A stretch of DNA of 64,000 nt from Massilia violaceinigra (GCF_002752675.1 NZ_CP024608.1:1302001-1366000); one strand, 5' to 3'; shown: positions 34,833 through 44,261, numbered from the stretch's first letter. Notes: a model not told the origin generated them from the sequence alone. Made by a program: numbers and translations.

Positions 34833-36047
34833 ATGTCTTCAACACGTAGCAGTTTACTCGTTTCGGCCGGCGCCGTCGCGCTGGCCCTCGCGGCATGCAC
34901 CACGCCTGAACCGCGGCCGGCGCCGCCGCCGGTCGTCATGCCGCCGCCGGTGATGCAGATACCGCCGCCGGCCGAGCCACCGGTGGCGCCACCCGTGAAG
35001 GCCGAACCGGTGCCGCTGATGACGCCATCGACCTTTGGCGCGCTGCCCGGCTGGGAGCGCGACGACTTGCGCCAGGCGTGGCCGGCCTTCATGACCTCGT
35101 GCGGGGTGTTGGTGCGCAAGGCCGAATGGAAAACCGCGTGCGGCGCCGCGCGCACGGTCGATGCCAAGGATGGCGCGGCCATTCGCGGTTATTTTGAAAC
35201 GCACTTCGTGCCGAACCAGGTGCGCGCGGCGGACGGCGCCGACACGGGCCTGATCACCGGCTACTACGAGCCCCTGCTGCGCGGCGCCCGCAAACGCGGC
35301 GGCGCCTTCCAGACGCCCCTGTACCGGGTCCCGGACGACCTGCTGACGATTGACCTGGCCAGCGTCTACCCGGAGCTGAAAAACAAACGTGTGCGCGGGC
35401 GGCTGGTCGGCAAGAAGGTGGTCCCGTACGGCAGCCGGGCCGAGATCGAACGGGCCGACGTTAGCGGCAAGGAGCTGCTGTGGGTGGACGATCCGGTCGA
35501 AGCGTTCTTCCTGGAGGTGCAGGGTTCGGGCCGGGTCAAGCTGGCCGACAGCGGCGAAACCGTGCGCGTGGCCTACGCCGACCAGAACGGCCATCCATAC
35601 AAGGCGATCGGGCGCTGGCTGATCGAACAGGGCGAACTGACATCGGCGGAAGCTACCGCGCAGGGCATCAAGGCATGGATCGCCGCCCACCCCGAGCGGC
35701 GCCAGGAACTGTTCAACGCCAACCCGAGCTTCATTTTCTTCCGCGAAGAGCGCCTGCCCGATCCGTCGGTCGGGCCAAAGGGCGCGCTGGGCGTGGCATT
35801 GACGCCGGCGCGTTCGGTCGCGATCGACCCCACGTTGTTACCGCTCGGCGCGCCGATTTACCTGGCCACGACCGAATCGGGCAGCGACGTGCCGATGCAG
35901 CGCCTGGTGATGGGGCAGGATACCGGCGGCGCCATTCGCGGCGCGGTGCGGGCCGACTTTTTTTTCGGCTTCGGCTACGAGGCGATGGAAAATGCCGGCC
36001 GCATGAAGCAGCGCGGCCAGCTCTGGGTGCTGCTGCCCAAACCCTGA
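34833..36047 (+). CDS. mltA: Membrane-bound lytic murein transglycosylase A
   Basis: The 404-residue lipoprotein (MSSTRSSLLVSAGAVALALAAC; lipobox LAAC) has a Pro/Val-rich linker, the MltA domain (VRAADGADTGLITGYYEPLLRG near 135, EVQGSGRVKLADSG near 230) and the C-terminal 3D domain with its Asp residues (VAIDPTLLPLGAPIYL, QDTGGAIRGAVRADFFFGFG). It cleaves peptidoglycan with formation of 1,6-anhydro ends. The start at 34833 overlaps no other coding start and gives the lipobox in frame. Confidence 0.95.
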   Translation: MSSTRSSLLVSAGAVALALAACTTPEPRPAPPPVVMPPPVMQIPPPAEPPVAPPVKAEPVPLMTPSTFGALPGWERDDLRQAWPAFMTSCGVLVRKAEWKTACGAARTVDAKDGAAIRGYFETHFVPNQVRAADGADTGLITGYYEPLLRGARKRGGAFQTPLYRVPDDLLTIDLASVYPELKNKRVRGRLVGKKVVPYGSRAEIERADVSGKELLWVDDPVEAFFLEVQGSGRVKLADSGETVRVAYADQNGHPYKAIGRWLIEQGELTSAEATAQGIKAWIAAHPERRQELFNANPSFIFFREERLPDPSVGPKGALGVALTPARSVAIDPTLLPLGAPIYLATTESGSDVPMQRLVMGQDTGGAIRGAVRADFFFGFGYEAMENAGRMKQRGQLWVLLPKP

Positions 36048-36106
36048 CGCAGCCAAGGATTGGCTACAATCGCACATTACCCCACGCTTTTTTTAATGAG
36101 GATTCC

Positions 36107-36883
36107 ATGAACTATGCAGACCTGCTGATCGCGACCCACGGCAAAGTAGCCGTGATTCGCCTGAACCGTCCCAAGGCGCTCAACGCGCTGAACGACAACA
36201 TGATGGACGAACTGGGCGACGCGCTGTACAAGTTCGACGCCGACAGCAGTATCGGCTGCATCATCCTGACCGGCAGCGAAAAAGCCTTTGCCGCCGGCGC
36301 CGACATTGCGGCGATGGTCGACTACGACTACGGCGACACCTACGGCGGCAACTACATCGGCCGCAACTGGGAACACATCCTCAATGTGCGCAAACCCGTC
36401 ATCGGCGTGGTGCAGGGCTTTTGCCTGGGCGGCGGCTGCGAGCTGGCCATGATGTGCGATTTCCTGATCGCGGCGGACACCGCCAAATTCGGCCAGCCTG
36501 AAATCAAGGTCGGCGTCACCCCGGGCGCCGGCGGCACGCAGCGCCTGCCGCGCACCATCGGCAAGGCCAAGGCCATGGACATGCTGCTGACGGCGCGCAT
36601 GATCGATGCGGCCGAAGCGGAGCGCACCGGTTTGGTGTCGCGCGTGGTTGCGGCGGACAAGGTGATGGAAGAAGCGCTGGCCGCGGCCACCACGATCGCC
36701 TCGATGTCGGTAACGGTGGCGATGGCGATCAAGGACAGCGTCAACCGCGCGTTCGAGACCACGCTGACCGAAGGCGTGCGCTACGAGCGCCGCTACTTCC
36801 ACGCGGCTTTCGGCACGCCGGCGCAGAAGGAAGGCATGCAGGCGTTCCTGGCCAAGCGTCCGGCCAACTTCGACGGCCTGTAA
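36107..36883 (+). CDS. Enoyl-CoA hydratase
   Basis: The 258-residue crotonase-fold enzyme has the oxyanion-hole segments (AFAAGADIAAM near 65 and GFCLGGGCELAMMCDFLIA near 105) and two catalytic Glu positions (CELAMM and PEIKVGVTPGAGGTQRL). It hydrates trans-2-enoyl-CoA in beta-oxidation. ATGAGGATTCC leads into the ATG at 36107. It is convergent with the carotenoid oxygenase gene, a gap of one base. Confidence 0.94.
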   Translation: MNYADLLIATHGKVAVIRLNRPKALNALNDNMMDELGDALYKFDADSSIGCIILTGSEKAFAAGADIAAMVDYDYGDTYGGNYIGRNWEHILNVRKPVIGVVQGFCLGGGCELAMMCDFLIAADTAKFGQPEIKVGVTPGAGGTQRLPRTIGKAKAMDMLLTARMIDAAEAERTGLVSRVVAADKVMEEALAAATTIASMSVTVAMAIKDSVNRAFETTLTEGVRYERRYFHAAFGTPAQKEGMQAFLAKRPANFDGL

Positions 36884-36884
36884 A

Positions 36885-38294
36885 TCAGTCTCTGGCGCGC
36901 CAGCTGCCGTGAAAGCCGAACGGTATCCGGTACGGCAGGCATACCGTTGCGACGGGGCCGGCCGCCACGTCCGTGGCGTCGATCACCAGCAGGTCGCTGC
37001 GGCCTTCCTGTGCGCGCCACGCGACCGCCAGCAGCCAGCCGTCGCCTTCGGGCGACTGCGCCGAGCGCGCGACGAATACCGGTTCGGAGATGACATCGCC
37101 GGCCGGCAGTGTGTATAGCTGGCGCGTGCCCGACGCAAAGTCGAAGCAGGCCAGCGAGTCGTACAGCACACTTTCGGCCCCATTCCTGACGCGTTGCTCG
37201 CTGTGGCAGCAGTAAAAACCGACGCGGTTGCGGCGCCCGGTGTAGCGCTCGTCGATGCGCGGAAATTCCGCCGCCAGGTCGTCGAGGATGGTGCGCTCGA
37301 AGCCGTCGCCATCGCTCTCCAGATCGAACGTCCAGCGGCAAAGACGCGCTGCCATCCCGGCCGGGTTGCCCCGGGAGCCGTCGGCGTTGGGCATGCCCGG
37401 TGCGGTATCCGACTCCATCACGTAGGCCACGATGCGGCCGCCATCGTCCCAGGCGTTCATCACATGGAATACGTGGCAGGCATCGCTGGCGAACCAGCGC
37501 AGCGTGTCCATCGGCTGCCCGCGCATGCCGATGCCGACGTAGCTGCGCTTGTCCGCTTCCCACGCAAACAGGGGCAGTCCTTTCATGGCGCGTTCCACGC
37601 TGATGGTCAGTGGCGTGACCGGAAACAGCACGTGGCGTTCGGTCAGCATGAAGTCGTGCATCATGCTCGCGTAAGGCGCGCGGAAGGGTTCGAGCGTGCT
37701 TACCTTGCAGCGGGCATCAAGGACGCCGTACAGCATGTTGGGTTCATCCGGGCTGTCGGGCAGGTAGGCGAAGAAGTGCAGCTCGCCCGTGGCCGGATCG
37801 GCCTTGGGATGCGCGGTAAAGCGCTTGTCCACGGCGCCGCCGAAATCCTGGTGTCCCTTTGACGCCAGCGTGTGCGGATCGATTTCAAACGGCTGGTGCG
37901 ACTCTTCCAGCGCAAACAGGCGCCCGCCGTGCCACACCATGCTGGTATTGGCGGTGCCGCTGTTTTTGCCGTGGACCGACGGGTCGCTGGTGGCCGGGTT
38001 GCCGAAGGTGCCGAACAGGGCGCGGCCGGCATTGTCTTCGAGCTGCCATTTCGGCGTACGCGCCCAGCGGTTGGCATAGGCGACCTTGCCATCGCCGATG
38101 AAGAAGGCGTGCACCATGCCGTCGCCGGAGAACCAGTGATAGCGGTCGTCGCGCGGCGCGAACCGGGGGTTCGGTCCGACGCGGTAGAGCGCACCGCGCA
38201 GTTGCGGCGGCAGCGCGCCATGGACCGGCAGGGCGTCGATGTCGCATTCGGTGTCCAGGGGAGCGTAGTTCCCGCTAAAGAAATGGCCTGACAT
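36885..38294 (-). CDS. Carotenoid/stilbene cleavage oxygenase family protein
   Basis: The 469-residue protein has the four His ligands of the family's non-heme iron at positions of the type TAHPK, MMHDF, VFHVM and FHGSW. The N-terminal APLDTECDIDALPVHGALPPQLRGALYRVGPNPRF is typical of carotenoid cleavage dioxygenases and lignostilbene dioxygenases. It would cut a double bond in a carotenoid or stilbene-like substrate. It lies 18 bases from the stop of a MerR regulator gene upstream. Confidence 0.93.
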   Translation of the reverse strand: MSGHFFSGNYAPLDTECDIDALPVHGALPPQLRGALYRVGPNPRFAPRDDRYHWFSGDGMVHAFFIGDGKVAYANRWARTPKWQLEDNAGRALFGTFGNPATSDPSVHGKNSGTANTSMVWHGGRLFALEESHQPFEIDPHTLASKGHQDFGGAVDKRFTAHPKADPATGELHFFAYLPDSPDEPNMLYGVLDARCKVSTLEPFRAPYASMMHDFMLTERHVLFPVTPLTISVERAMKGLPLFAWEADKRSYVGIGMRGQPMDTLRWFASDACHVFHVMNAWDDGGRIVAYVMESDTAPGMPNADGSRGNPAGMAARLCRWTFDLESDGDGFERTILDDLAAEFPRIDERYTGRRNRVGFYCCHSEQRVRNGAESVLYDSLACFDFASGTRQLYTLPAGDVISEPVFVARSAQSPEGDGWLLAVAWRAQEGRSDLLVIDATDVAAGPVATVCLPYRIPFGFHGSWRARD

Positions 38295-38312
38295 GGTGAT
38301 TCCTTGGTGAGT

Positions 38313-39323
38313 TCAGAGACTTTGCACGGCAGCGCGGACATAAGCGATCAGCGGCGCATCGATGCCGGAACCGATGCGCAGTTCGGACTCCTGCTCGAAG
38401 GCGTGACGCAGTTTGGCCTGGAGCGCGGGGTCGCCCGCCGCCTTGGCCAGCGACAGCGCCTGCCACTGGCGTGCCAGCGCTTGCACGTCGGCGCTGTCGG
38501 GCGGCGTGTCTTGTGCCAGGTGCTCGCGCACGGCGCAGATGAGAATGGGCCAGGCGTCGGTTTGCTTGACGTAGTGCTGGCGCAGCAGAACCATTTCGGC
38601 TTCGCTGCAGTAGGCGGCGTAGATGGCCAGGCGCCGGTGCGCCATGGCGTGCGAGATGAACTGCATCGCCGTGCGGTCGACGCCACTGAGCATATGCAGG
38701 GTGGGTTCGTTCCAGTTCATGGCGTAGAGCTTCATCAGCATGGCCTCGTCGCCGCCCACGTCGTCGAGCAGGGCGGCGATCCAGCATTGCGCGAGCGCGC
38801 CCGCTTCAAGACTGTCCGGTTTAACACCCCGGCCCATGAGATCGTGCAGCGTGGAGGTCAAGTGCGCGTTGCCGCCGTTGCGTTGCTGGCGCCGCGTTGT
38901 CAGTGTGTGCAGTTCGGCGTCGGTGAAATAGCGCGCGCTGGCGGCCATGCGTTCGAGGGCGGCCAGCCAGTTGTCCATCGATGGTTCATGACGTTCGGCG
39001 AGCTGCGCCTGCAAGTCGCGCAAATGGCCGTGCAGGGCCGATGCTTGTGCGATCTGGCGTTCGAGCGACGCGATCTGCTGCTCCACCACTTGGGGCAGGC
39101 TGGCGCCGCCATCGGCCAGCATGGCCTGGATTTGCGTCAGCGACAGGTCGAGACGGCGCAGCGCCTGGATGCGATACAGGCGGGCGACGTCCGCACTATC
39201 GTACAGGCGGTAGCCGTTGTCGGACCGGGCCGACGGTGTCAGCAAGGCGATATCGTCGTAATGGCGCAGGGCGCGCACGCTCAAGCCGCTGCGCCGTGCC
39301 AGTTGTCCTATTTTCAGTAGCAT
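38313..39323 (-). CDS. MerR-family transcriptional regulator
   Basis: The 336-residue protein begins MLLKIGQLARRSGLSVRALRHYDDIALLTP, a MerR winged helix-turn-helix, followed by a coiled dimerisation helix (IASLERQIAQASALHGHLRDLQ). A further domain of about 200 helical residues probably binds an effector. The start at 39323 fits the family; a longer frame to 39359 adds residues not found in MerR proteins. It lies directly upstream of the carotenoid oxygenase gene and probably controls it. Confidence 0.88.
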   Translation of the reverse strand: MLLKIGQLARRSGLSVRALRHYDDIALLTPSARSDNGYRLYDSADVARLYRIQALRRLDLSLTQIQAMLADGGASLPQVVEQQIASLERQIAQASALHGHLRDLQAQLAERHEPSMDNWLAALERMAASARYFTDAELHTLTTRRQQRNGGNAHLTSTLHDLMGRGVKPDSLEAGALAQCWIAALLDDVGGDEAMLMKLYAMNWNEPTLHMLSGVDRTAMQFISHAMAHRRLAIYAAYCSEAEMVLLRQHYVKQTDAWPILICAVREHLAQDTPPDSADVQALARQWQALSLAKAAGDPALQAKLRHAFEQESELRIGSGIDAPLIAYVRAAVQSL

Positions 39324-39402
39324 GCCGGTTTCTCCATTTTCAAGATGGTAAACCGTCACGTAGCGAGAGGGTCAAGCACTTGTGGATGGAGATACTTGCA
39401 AA

Positions 39403-39430
39403 AAAACCGGGGCACCTGAGCCCCGGTTTT
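39403..39430. terminator. Bidirectional terminator downstream of the papain-like protease gene
   Basis: AAAACCGGGGC, loop ACCTGA, GCCCCGGTTTT is a perfect 11-bp hairpin with T-runs. It ends the minus-strand gene 15 bases away. Confidence 0.88.
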
Positions 39431-39444
39431 GCAATGCAGACCGG

Positions 39445-40038
39445 TTAGATCGGCCCGTTGATGCTCATGCGCTGGGTATGCGTCCAGCGGTGATCGGATG
39501 CCGATACGGCGGAGTTGTAGGTGCGGTAGGTCTGCCCTTCACCCGGCCACGGGTCCATGATGTACACGTAGTTCACGCCATTGGTCGTCGCGTAGCCGCG
39601 CCCCACCATGATGTGGCCGCCGCCGTTGCTCCAACCGTAGCGGATCACGAATGGGCGGTTGGCGTTGATGTCATACACCACGCTGCTCCACGACGACGCC
39701 ACGCTGTACGCGCCGTTTGCCACGCCCCATGCTTTCAGGATGTTTTGCACGCTACCGTTGGAGCCGTACATATTGTTCGGCTGGTTGGCGTAGCTGTTCC
39801 AGTTGAAGTAGGTGTTCCCGCAGGCGTAGTTCAACCCGAACGCCCAGTTCACGATCTGGCACTGGCTCGGTGTCTTCTTGTAGAAGTTCAGGATCGCCTT
39901 GCTCGAGGCGGACCAGCACCACTGGCTGTGTTCCTGGGTCGTCAGCGGAACGGCGAGCGTGCGCCATTGTGCCATGGCTGCTGGCAGCGCCAGTAAAAGC
40001 GAAGCACCGACGACGAGCTTTTTGATATTTGTATTCAT
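39445..40038 (-). CDS. Secreted papain-like cysteine protease (C70/AvrRpt2-like)
   Basis: The 197-residue protein has a signal peptide (MNTNIKKLVVGASLLLALPAAMA). The papain-like catalytic Cys is in EHSQWCWSASSKAIL near residue 41, the His in GGGHIMVGRGY near 147, and the Asp in YIMDPWPG. The family (Papain_like_cys_pept, C70) includes AvrRpt2 and small secreted bacterial proteases. It lies 45 bases beyond a second secreted gene, probably co-transcribed. A role in processing its neighbour or external proteins is possible. Confidence 0.88.
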   Translation of the reverse strand: MNTNIKKLVVGASLLLALPAAMAQWRTLAVPLTTQEHSQWCWSASSKAILNFYKKTPSQCQIVNWAFGLNYACGNTYFNWNSYANQPNNMYGSNGSVQNILKAWGVANGAYSVASSWSSVVYDINANRPFVIRYGWSNGGGHIMVGRGYATTNGVNYVYIMDPWPGEGQTYRTYNSAVSASDHRWTHTQRMSINGPI

Positions 40039-40083
40039 GTTATCTCCTGATTCGTTCTAAGGATGGTGTAGCCGATGCCGGGC

Positions 40084-40830
40084 TTACTTCGAGGCGTCCA
40101 TGGTTTGCTTGACCACGCTGCGCAGCGGCTGCAGGATGTCTGCCTCTTCCATCAGCGCTTCGCTGGCCTTGCCTTCCTTGACGGAACGCTGCTGCATCAG
40201 CAGCGATTCGCGCGCCGAATGCAGTGGCGCGTAGCGGGTGCGGCCATCTTCGCGGCCAACCACTTCGAGCAGGTCCGAGCGCGCCTGGTAGATGCGCACG
40301 AAGCGCACATTGCTGCGCTCCGCGTCGCCGTAGTAGCCCATCGAGGCATCCACATCCTTGGCCAGCACGGCGGCGCCATAGGCGACCGTTTCGTAGTTTC
40401 CGTTGTTGAGCTCTACCGTCGCCATGCCGATCGGACGCTGGTTCAGCAGAATCACGAAGCGCCACTGGCCGGTGGCCTTGGCCATCTGCTTCATGCTGCC
40501 GCGCCCTGCCAGCAGTTCTTTCGGATCGATCGTGTAAACCGGGAAGCCGTAGCCGATTTTCGCGTCCTTCAGATCATGCATGTCGTTGATTTCAAGCGGG
40601 AAGTCGACCGGCGTGCCGCTGGTGCCACGCGTCTGCAGCTGGCCTGTGACGAACTGGGCGAAGTCGCGTTGGGCCGCAGCTTGCGCCGCCGCGGCGGCGC
40701 GCTTTGGCACCGCTTTAAAGGTGCTGGTTCCATCCGACTGGGCCATTGCTGGCGCGCCGGCCAGGGCCAGGCTGGCGCCGCACAGCAGGGCGGCGAGCAT
40801 GGTGCGGGCTGAGAGCATTTTTGTTTGCAT
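40084..40830 (-). CDS. Hypothetical secreted protein, partner of the papain-like protease
   Basis: The 248-residue protein has a signal peptide (MQTKMLSARTMLAALLCGASLALAGAPAMA; a GAPAMAQ cut site). A basic, Ala-rich helical part (VPKRAAAAAQAAAQRDFAQF) follows. A beta-rich domain then contains KIGYGFPVYTIDP, WRFVILLNQRPIGMATVEL and NVRFVRIYQARSDLLEV. I see no catalytic motif. Operon position upstream of the protease and shared export suggest a cognate inhibitor, chaperone or substrate, by inference only. GGAGAAG precedes the start at 40830. Confidence 0.65.
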   Translation of the reverse strand: MQTKMLSARTMLAALLCGASLALAGAPAMAQSDGTSTFKAVPKRAAAAAQAAAQRDFAQFVTGQLQTRGTSGTPVDFPLEINDMHDLKDAKIGYGFPVYTIDPKELLAGRGSMKQMAKATGQWRFVILLNQRPIGMATVELNNGNYETVAYGAAVLAKDVDASMGYYGDAERSNVRFVRIYQARSDLLEVVGREDGRTRYAPLHSARESLLMQQRSVKEGKASEALMEEADILQPLRSVVKQTMDASK

Positions 40831-40943
40831 TATTGACTTCTCCTCACATAGATTGATACAAGAACCCCGCCTGTCCAAACGGGGTGAGTGCTGCAACAAC
40901 AAGGGCATTCACGCATGCCGGACACCAGTGTCAACGCACGTCG

Positions 40944-42176
40944 TCAGTGCGTTGGAAAATCGAGGGAACGGTGCATCAGGTCGCCGATCATGTCGGCGGT
41001 GACGGCCGACAGGGTCCAGCCCAGATGCCCGTGCCCAGTGTTGTAGAAGACGCAGGGCGATTTGCCGCGGCCGACGCGCGGCAGCATGGTCGGCATCATT
41101 GGCCGCAAGCCGGCCCACGGAATCACGCTGCGCGTGTTCACGCCCGGGAAGCATTCGTGCACCCAGTCGATCAGAGGGCGAATCCGGTCGTCGCGGATGT
41201 CGCGGTTAAAGCCGTTGAATTCGGCCGTGCCGGCCACGCGGAAGCGATCCGTCCCCAGGCGGCTGGTCACCAGCTTGGTGGCGTCGTCGAGCAGGCTGAC
41301 GGTGGGCGCCGCGGCCTGGCTGGCGGCATCGGGCAGGTTGACCGTGATCGAGTAGCCTTTCACCGGGTAGATGTTGACCCGGTCGCCCAGGCTCGCGGCC
41401 AGGGCGCGGCTGGCGGTGCCGGCGCAGATGACGACGCCGTCGTAGGTCTCGGTCTGGGTGCGCTCGCCGTCGCCCAGAGTGACGTGGGCGTGGCGGCCGT
41501 CGGTGCGCACGGCGCCGATCTGCATGCCATAGCGGCAGTCCACGCCGTTGCGGCGGGCGGCGGCGGCAAGACCGGTGGTGAATTTGTGGATGTCGCCGGT
41601 GGCGTCGCTGTCGGTGAAAAAGCCGCCGTAGTAGTCGCCCGCCAGGGTTGGTTCGATGCCGCGCATTTCGCTTGGGGTCACCGCGCGGCGCGCGAGGCCG
41701 CCGGCGGCCAGCATCTTGCTGACCGTGGCGGCGTGCTCGAAGCCGGCCTTGTCGCGGTAGATGTGCAGGATGCCTTCGCGCTTGACGTCGAAGTCGATGT
41801 TCTCCGCCTCGGCCCACGCAAACAGGTGCTCGCGCGCGGCAATCGCCAGGCGCGCCGTTTCGACCGTGTTGCGGCGGTAGTGGGGAATGGCGGCGGCAAA
41901 TTCGGCGAACCACGACAGCTTGTGCCAGCTCGGTTTGGGGTTGACCAGCAGCGGCGCGTCGCGCCGGAACATCCACTTCAGGCCCTTGAGCATGGTGGAG
42001 CGGTGGTTCCACACTTCCGCGTTGGAGGCCGACAGCTGGCCGCCGTTGGCAAACGAGGTTTCCATCGCCGCGTAGCGATGTTTTTCCAGCAGCGTCGTGG
42101 CAAAGCCACGTTTCGCCAGGGCGTAAGCGGTCGTGACGCCGGTGATGCCGCCGCCAATTACTGCAATGGTTTTCAT
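40944..42176 (-). CDS. D-amino-acid dehydrogenase-like flavoprotein (DadA family)
   Basis: The 410-residue enzyme begins MKTIAVIGGGITGVTTAYAL (FAD Rossmann GxGxxG). It carries SFANGGQLSASNAEVWN, the VKGYSITVNLP stretch and the C-terminal GLRPMMPTMLPRVGR and GHGHLGWTLS. These are DadA signatures. DadA oxidises D-alanine and other D-amino acids. Control by a glycine riboswitch, however, points to glycine or sarcosine-like metabolism. The start at 42176 has the riboswitch directly upstream. Confidence 0.92.
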   Translation of the reverse strand: MKTIAVIGGGITGVTTAYALAKRGFATTLLEKHRYAAMETSFANGGQLSASNAEVWNHRSTMLKGLKWMFRRDAPLLVNPKPSWHKLSWFAEFAAAIPHYRRNTVETARLAIAAREHLFAWAEAENIDFDVKREGILHIYRDKAGFEHAATVSKMLAAGGLARRAVTPSEMRGIEPTLAGDYYGGFFTDSDATGDIHKFTTGLAAAARRNGVDCRYGMQIGAVRTDGRHAHVTLGDGERTQTETYDGVVICAGTASRALAASLGDRVNIYPVKGYSITVNLPDAASQAAAPTVSLLDDATKLVTSRLGTDRFRVAGTAEFNGFNRDIRDDRIRPLIDWVHECFPGVNTRSVIPWAGLRPMMPTMLPRVGRGKSPCVFYNTGHGHLGWTLSAVTADMIGDLMHRSLDFPTH

Positions 42177-42236
42177 GTGTCGTCCGGGTTCCAGAAACGT
42201 CAGATAGGGAGTCCGCGCGCTGGTGCGCGTCGGTTA

Positions 42237-42446
42237 CCCCCTCTGTGCTGGACCTGAGAGATTCACCGGCAACGCGCGATGCGTGGCCGGTTTGCTCCTT
42301 CGGTGCACCGGATGACGACTTCCGGTGGCTCTTCAGAGTTCAAATGGGTTATCGGTCCTTTTGCCTGAGAGATTCCGGGGCGGTTGCTCCTTCGGCGCCG
42401 TCGGCATACAAGACCAGCTTGTAACCGACAGACTCTCCCGATAACG
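42237..42446 (-). promoter_or_regulatory. Tandem glycine riboswitch
   Basis: On the minus strand, aptamer 1 (42348-42446) is closed by GTTATCGG/CCGATAAC and contains GGGAGAG, CCGAAGGAGCAA and AATCTCTCAGGCAAAAGGACC. Aptamer 2 (42237-42340) repeats the pattern with CCGAAGGAGCAAAC and AATCTCTCAGGTCC. Two aptamers in series are the cooperative form of the gcvT motif. The riboswitch lies 61 bases upstream of the DadA-like gene. Turning on the gene in glycine is likely but not proven by sequence. Confidence 0.92.
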
Positions 42447-42569
42447 CCTTAGCATTGCGCTAAATATGCCATAAGCATATGTATGCAGAATACCGCAGAA
42501 AATGACGTCAATACAACCATTTTTAGTGATAGGTGTTGTTTCCTCGACAATACCGACAGAGCGCTCGCT

Positions 42570-44180
42570 TTACGATTTGCCGCAAACCTGGTCCCATTCG
42601 AGCGCAAAGCGCGCCAGGAATTTCTTCAGGCGGTCGGCATCGTTCGGTTTGCTTTTGGCGCTGCGCGAGACGGCAAACAGCTTGCGCCCCGCGTCCGACA
42701 AGGTGACCGAATGGCGGCATACCTTGACCACGGCGGCCAGTTGCATGGCGTCGAACAGGTCGAGGCCGGCGGCGGCCTCGTCACCCATCAGTTCTGCCAG
42801 GTTGACCTCGGCCGCGCTTGGGGCGCGCGTGTAGTGGTGCCACAGTTTTTGCAATCTGGCCACTTCGGCGCTGACGATGCTGTCCGAAATGCCGCCGGCT
42901 TCGGCCAGCGTGGCCATCCTTGTCACCGAGGCCGACAGGTCACGGAAGTTGCCGGCCCAGACCGCCTCGGGCGACATCGCGAAGCGCATGTAGCGCTCGC
43001 GCGCTTCCTTGTTGAAGCGCACCATCTGGCCGTACTCCTGGCTGAACTGGTTCAACTGGTAGACCAGGTTGGGTTCGATGTCTTCGGGCCGGTCGACCAG
43101 GCCGGGCAGGGCGTAAGTCCACAAATTGATGCGGGCGTACAAGTCTTCGCGGAAGCTCCCGGCCACCACTTCGCTGGCGAGATCGCGGTTGGTGCCGGCG
43201 ATGAGCTGGAAGTCGCTTTGCACTTCGCTGTCGCTGCCGACCGGATGAAAGCGCTTTTCTTCGATGGCCTTGAGCAGCATTGCCTGTTCATCGGGCCCCA
43301 GTTCGCCGATTTCGTCGAGGAACAGCAAGCCCTTGTGCGCGCTGCGCAGCAAGCCCGGGCGGTCGGCGGCGGCGCCCGTGAAGGAACCTTTGACGTGGCC
43401 GAACAGGGTCGACGCGGCGCCGTCGCCGTGAAGGGTGGCGCAGTTGAGCTCGATGAATTTGCCGTCGAGCTGGTGCCGTGTTTTCTTCAGTTCGTACACG
43501 CGGCGCGCGAGGAACGATTTGCCTGCCCCGGTCGGGCCCATCAGCAGCATGGGTGCGCGCGACTTGATGGCGACGCGCTCGATCTCGTCGATCATGGTGT
43601 TGAAACGGGCGTTGCGGGTGGCGATGCCGGACTTGAGGAAAGCCACGCCTTCGGCTTGCTCGCGCGAAAAGCGCTGGGCGATCTGGTCGTAGCGCGACAG
43701 GTCGAGGTCGATCAGCGCGTAGCTGCCCGGCTCCTTGCTGGACTGGCGCCGCGGCGGCGAGCTTTGCAGCAGGCGGCCGGGGAAGAAGCGCGCTTCGGTC
43801 ATCAGGAACATGCAGATCTGCACGACGTGGGTGCCGGTGGTGATGTGGACCCAGTAATCCTCGTTATCCGGATCGAAGGGGTAGGTCTTGGCGAAGTCGA
43901 ACAGGGCGCCGTAGACCTCGCCGAAATCCCAGGCGTCGCTGATCGGAATGTGGTGCGGCACGACTGTGGTTTCGGGCGAGACGGCGGCGATGTCGGCCGT
44001 GACCGCGTCCACCAGCGGGCCGAATTTGCCGCTGAAGAGCATCTCGAAGCGGTCGACGATGTATTCCTCGTGCTGGGTGATGGCGATGCTGGGACGCCAC
44101 TTTTCCCAGCGGGCCGGGCCTTGGCCGCTGTCGAGCTGGGTGCCGACGAAACCGATGACTACGATGCGTTTCTGTTTCAT
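42570..44180 (-). CDS. rtcR: Sigma-54-dependent activator of RNA-repair genes, RtcR
   Basis: The 536-residue regulator matches RtcR throughout. Its N-terminal CARF-like sensor domain has IVVIGFVGTQLDSG and VHITTGTHVVQI. A linker carries LLQSSPPRRQ. The AAA+ domain has Walker A GPTGAGKSF near 205, GAFTGA-type loop GSFTGA, Walker B LLFLDEIGELG, and NFRDLSASVTRM near the end. Start MKQKRIVVIGFVG was chosen by comparison with RtcR length; the frame to 44387 is longer. It activates the divergent rsr-rtcBA promoter in response to damaged RNA ends or a cyclic ligand. Confidence 0.95.
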   Translation of the reverse strand: MKQKRIVVIGFVGTQLDSGQGPARWEKWRPSIAITQHEEYIVDRFEMLFSGKFGPLVDAVTADIAAVSPETTVVPHHIPISDAWDFGEVYGALFDFAKTYPFDPDNEDYWVHITTGTHVVQICMFLMTEARFFPGRLLQSSPPRRQSSKEPGSYALIDLDLSRYDQIAQRFSREQAEGVAFLKSGIATRNARFNTMIDEIERVAIKSRAPMLLMGPTGAGKSFLARRVYELKKTRHQLDGKFIELNCATLHGDGAASTLFGHVKGSFTGAAADRPGLLRSAHKGLLFLDEIGELGPDEQAMLLKAIEEKRFHPVGSDSEVQSDFQLIAGTNRDLASEVVAGSFREDLYARINLWTYALPGLVDRPEDIEPNLVYQLNQFSQEYGQMVRFNKEARERYMRFAMSPEAVWAGNFRDLSASVTRMATLAEAGGISDSIVSAEVARLQKLWHHYTRAPSAAEVNLAELMGDEAAAGLDLFDAMQLAAVVKVCRHSVTLSDAGRKLFAVSRSAKSKPNDADRLKKFLARFALEWDQVCGKS

Positions 44181-44194
44181 ATTCGTATAAAGTT

Positions 44195-44210
44195 TTATCT
44201 GATCGGATAA
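44195..44210. promoter_or_regulatory. Dyad in the rtcR leader
   Basis: TTATC-N6-GATAA, a 5-bp inverted repeat, stands 15 bases upstream of the rtcR start codon. It may be part of the rtcR promoter or a site for autoregulation. Confidence 0.35.
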
Positions 44211-44261
44211 TTTATCACGGCGTTGCCTGCTTGTCCATTTCTTGGTGTTCTTGTTTGGTGA

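Noticed and set aside
42483..44210. Plus-strand frame of 575 codons
   Set aside because: Antisense to rtcR, which matches its family end to end.
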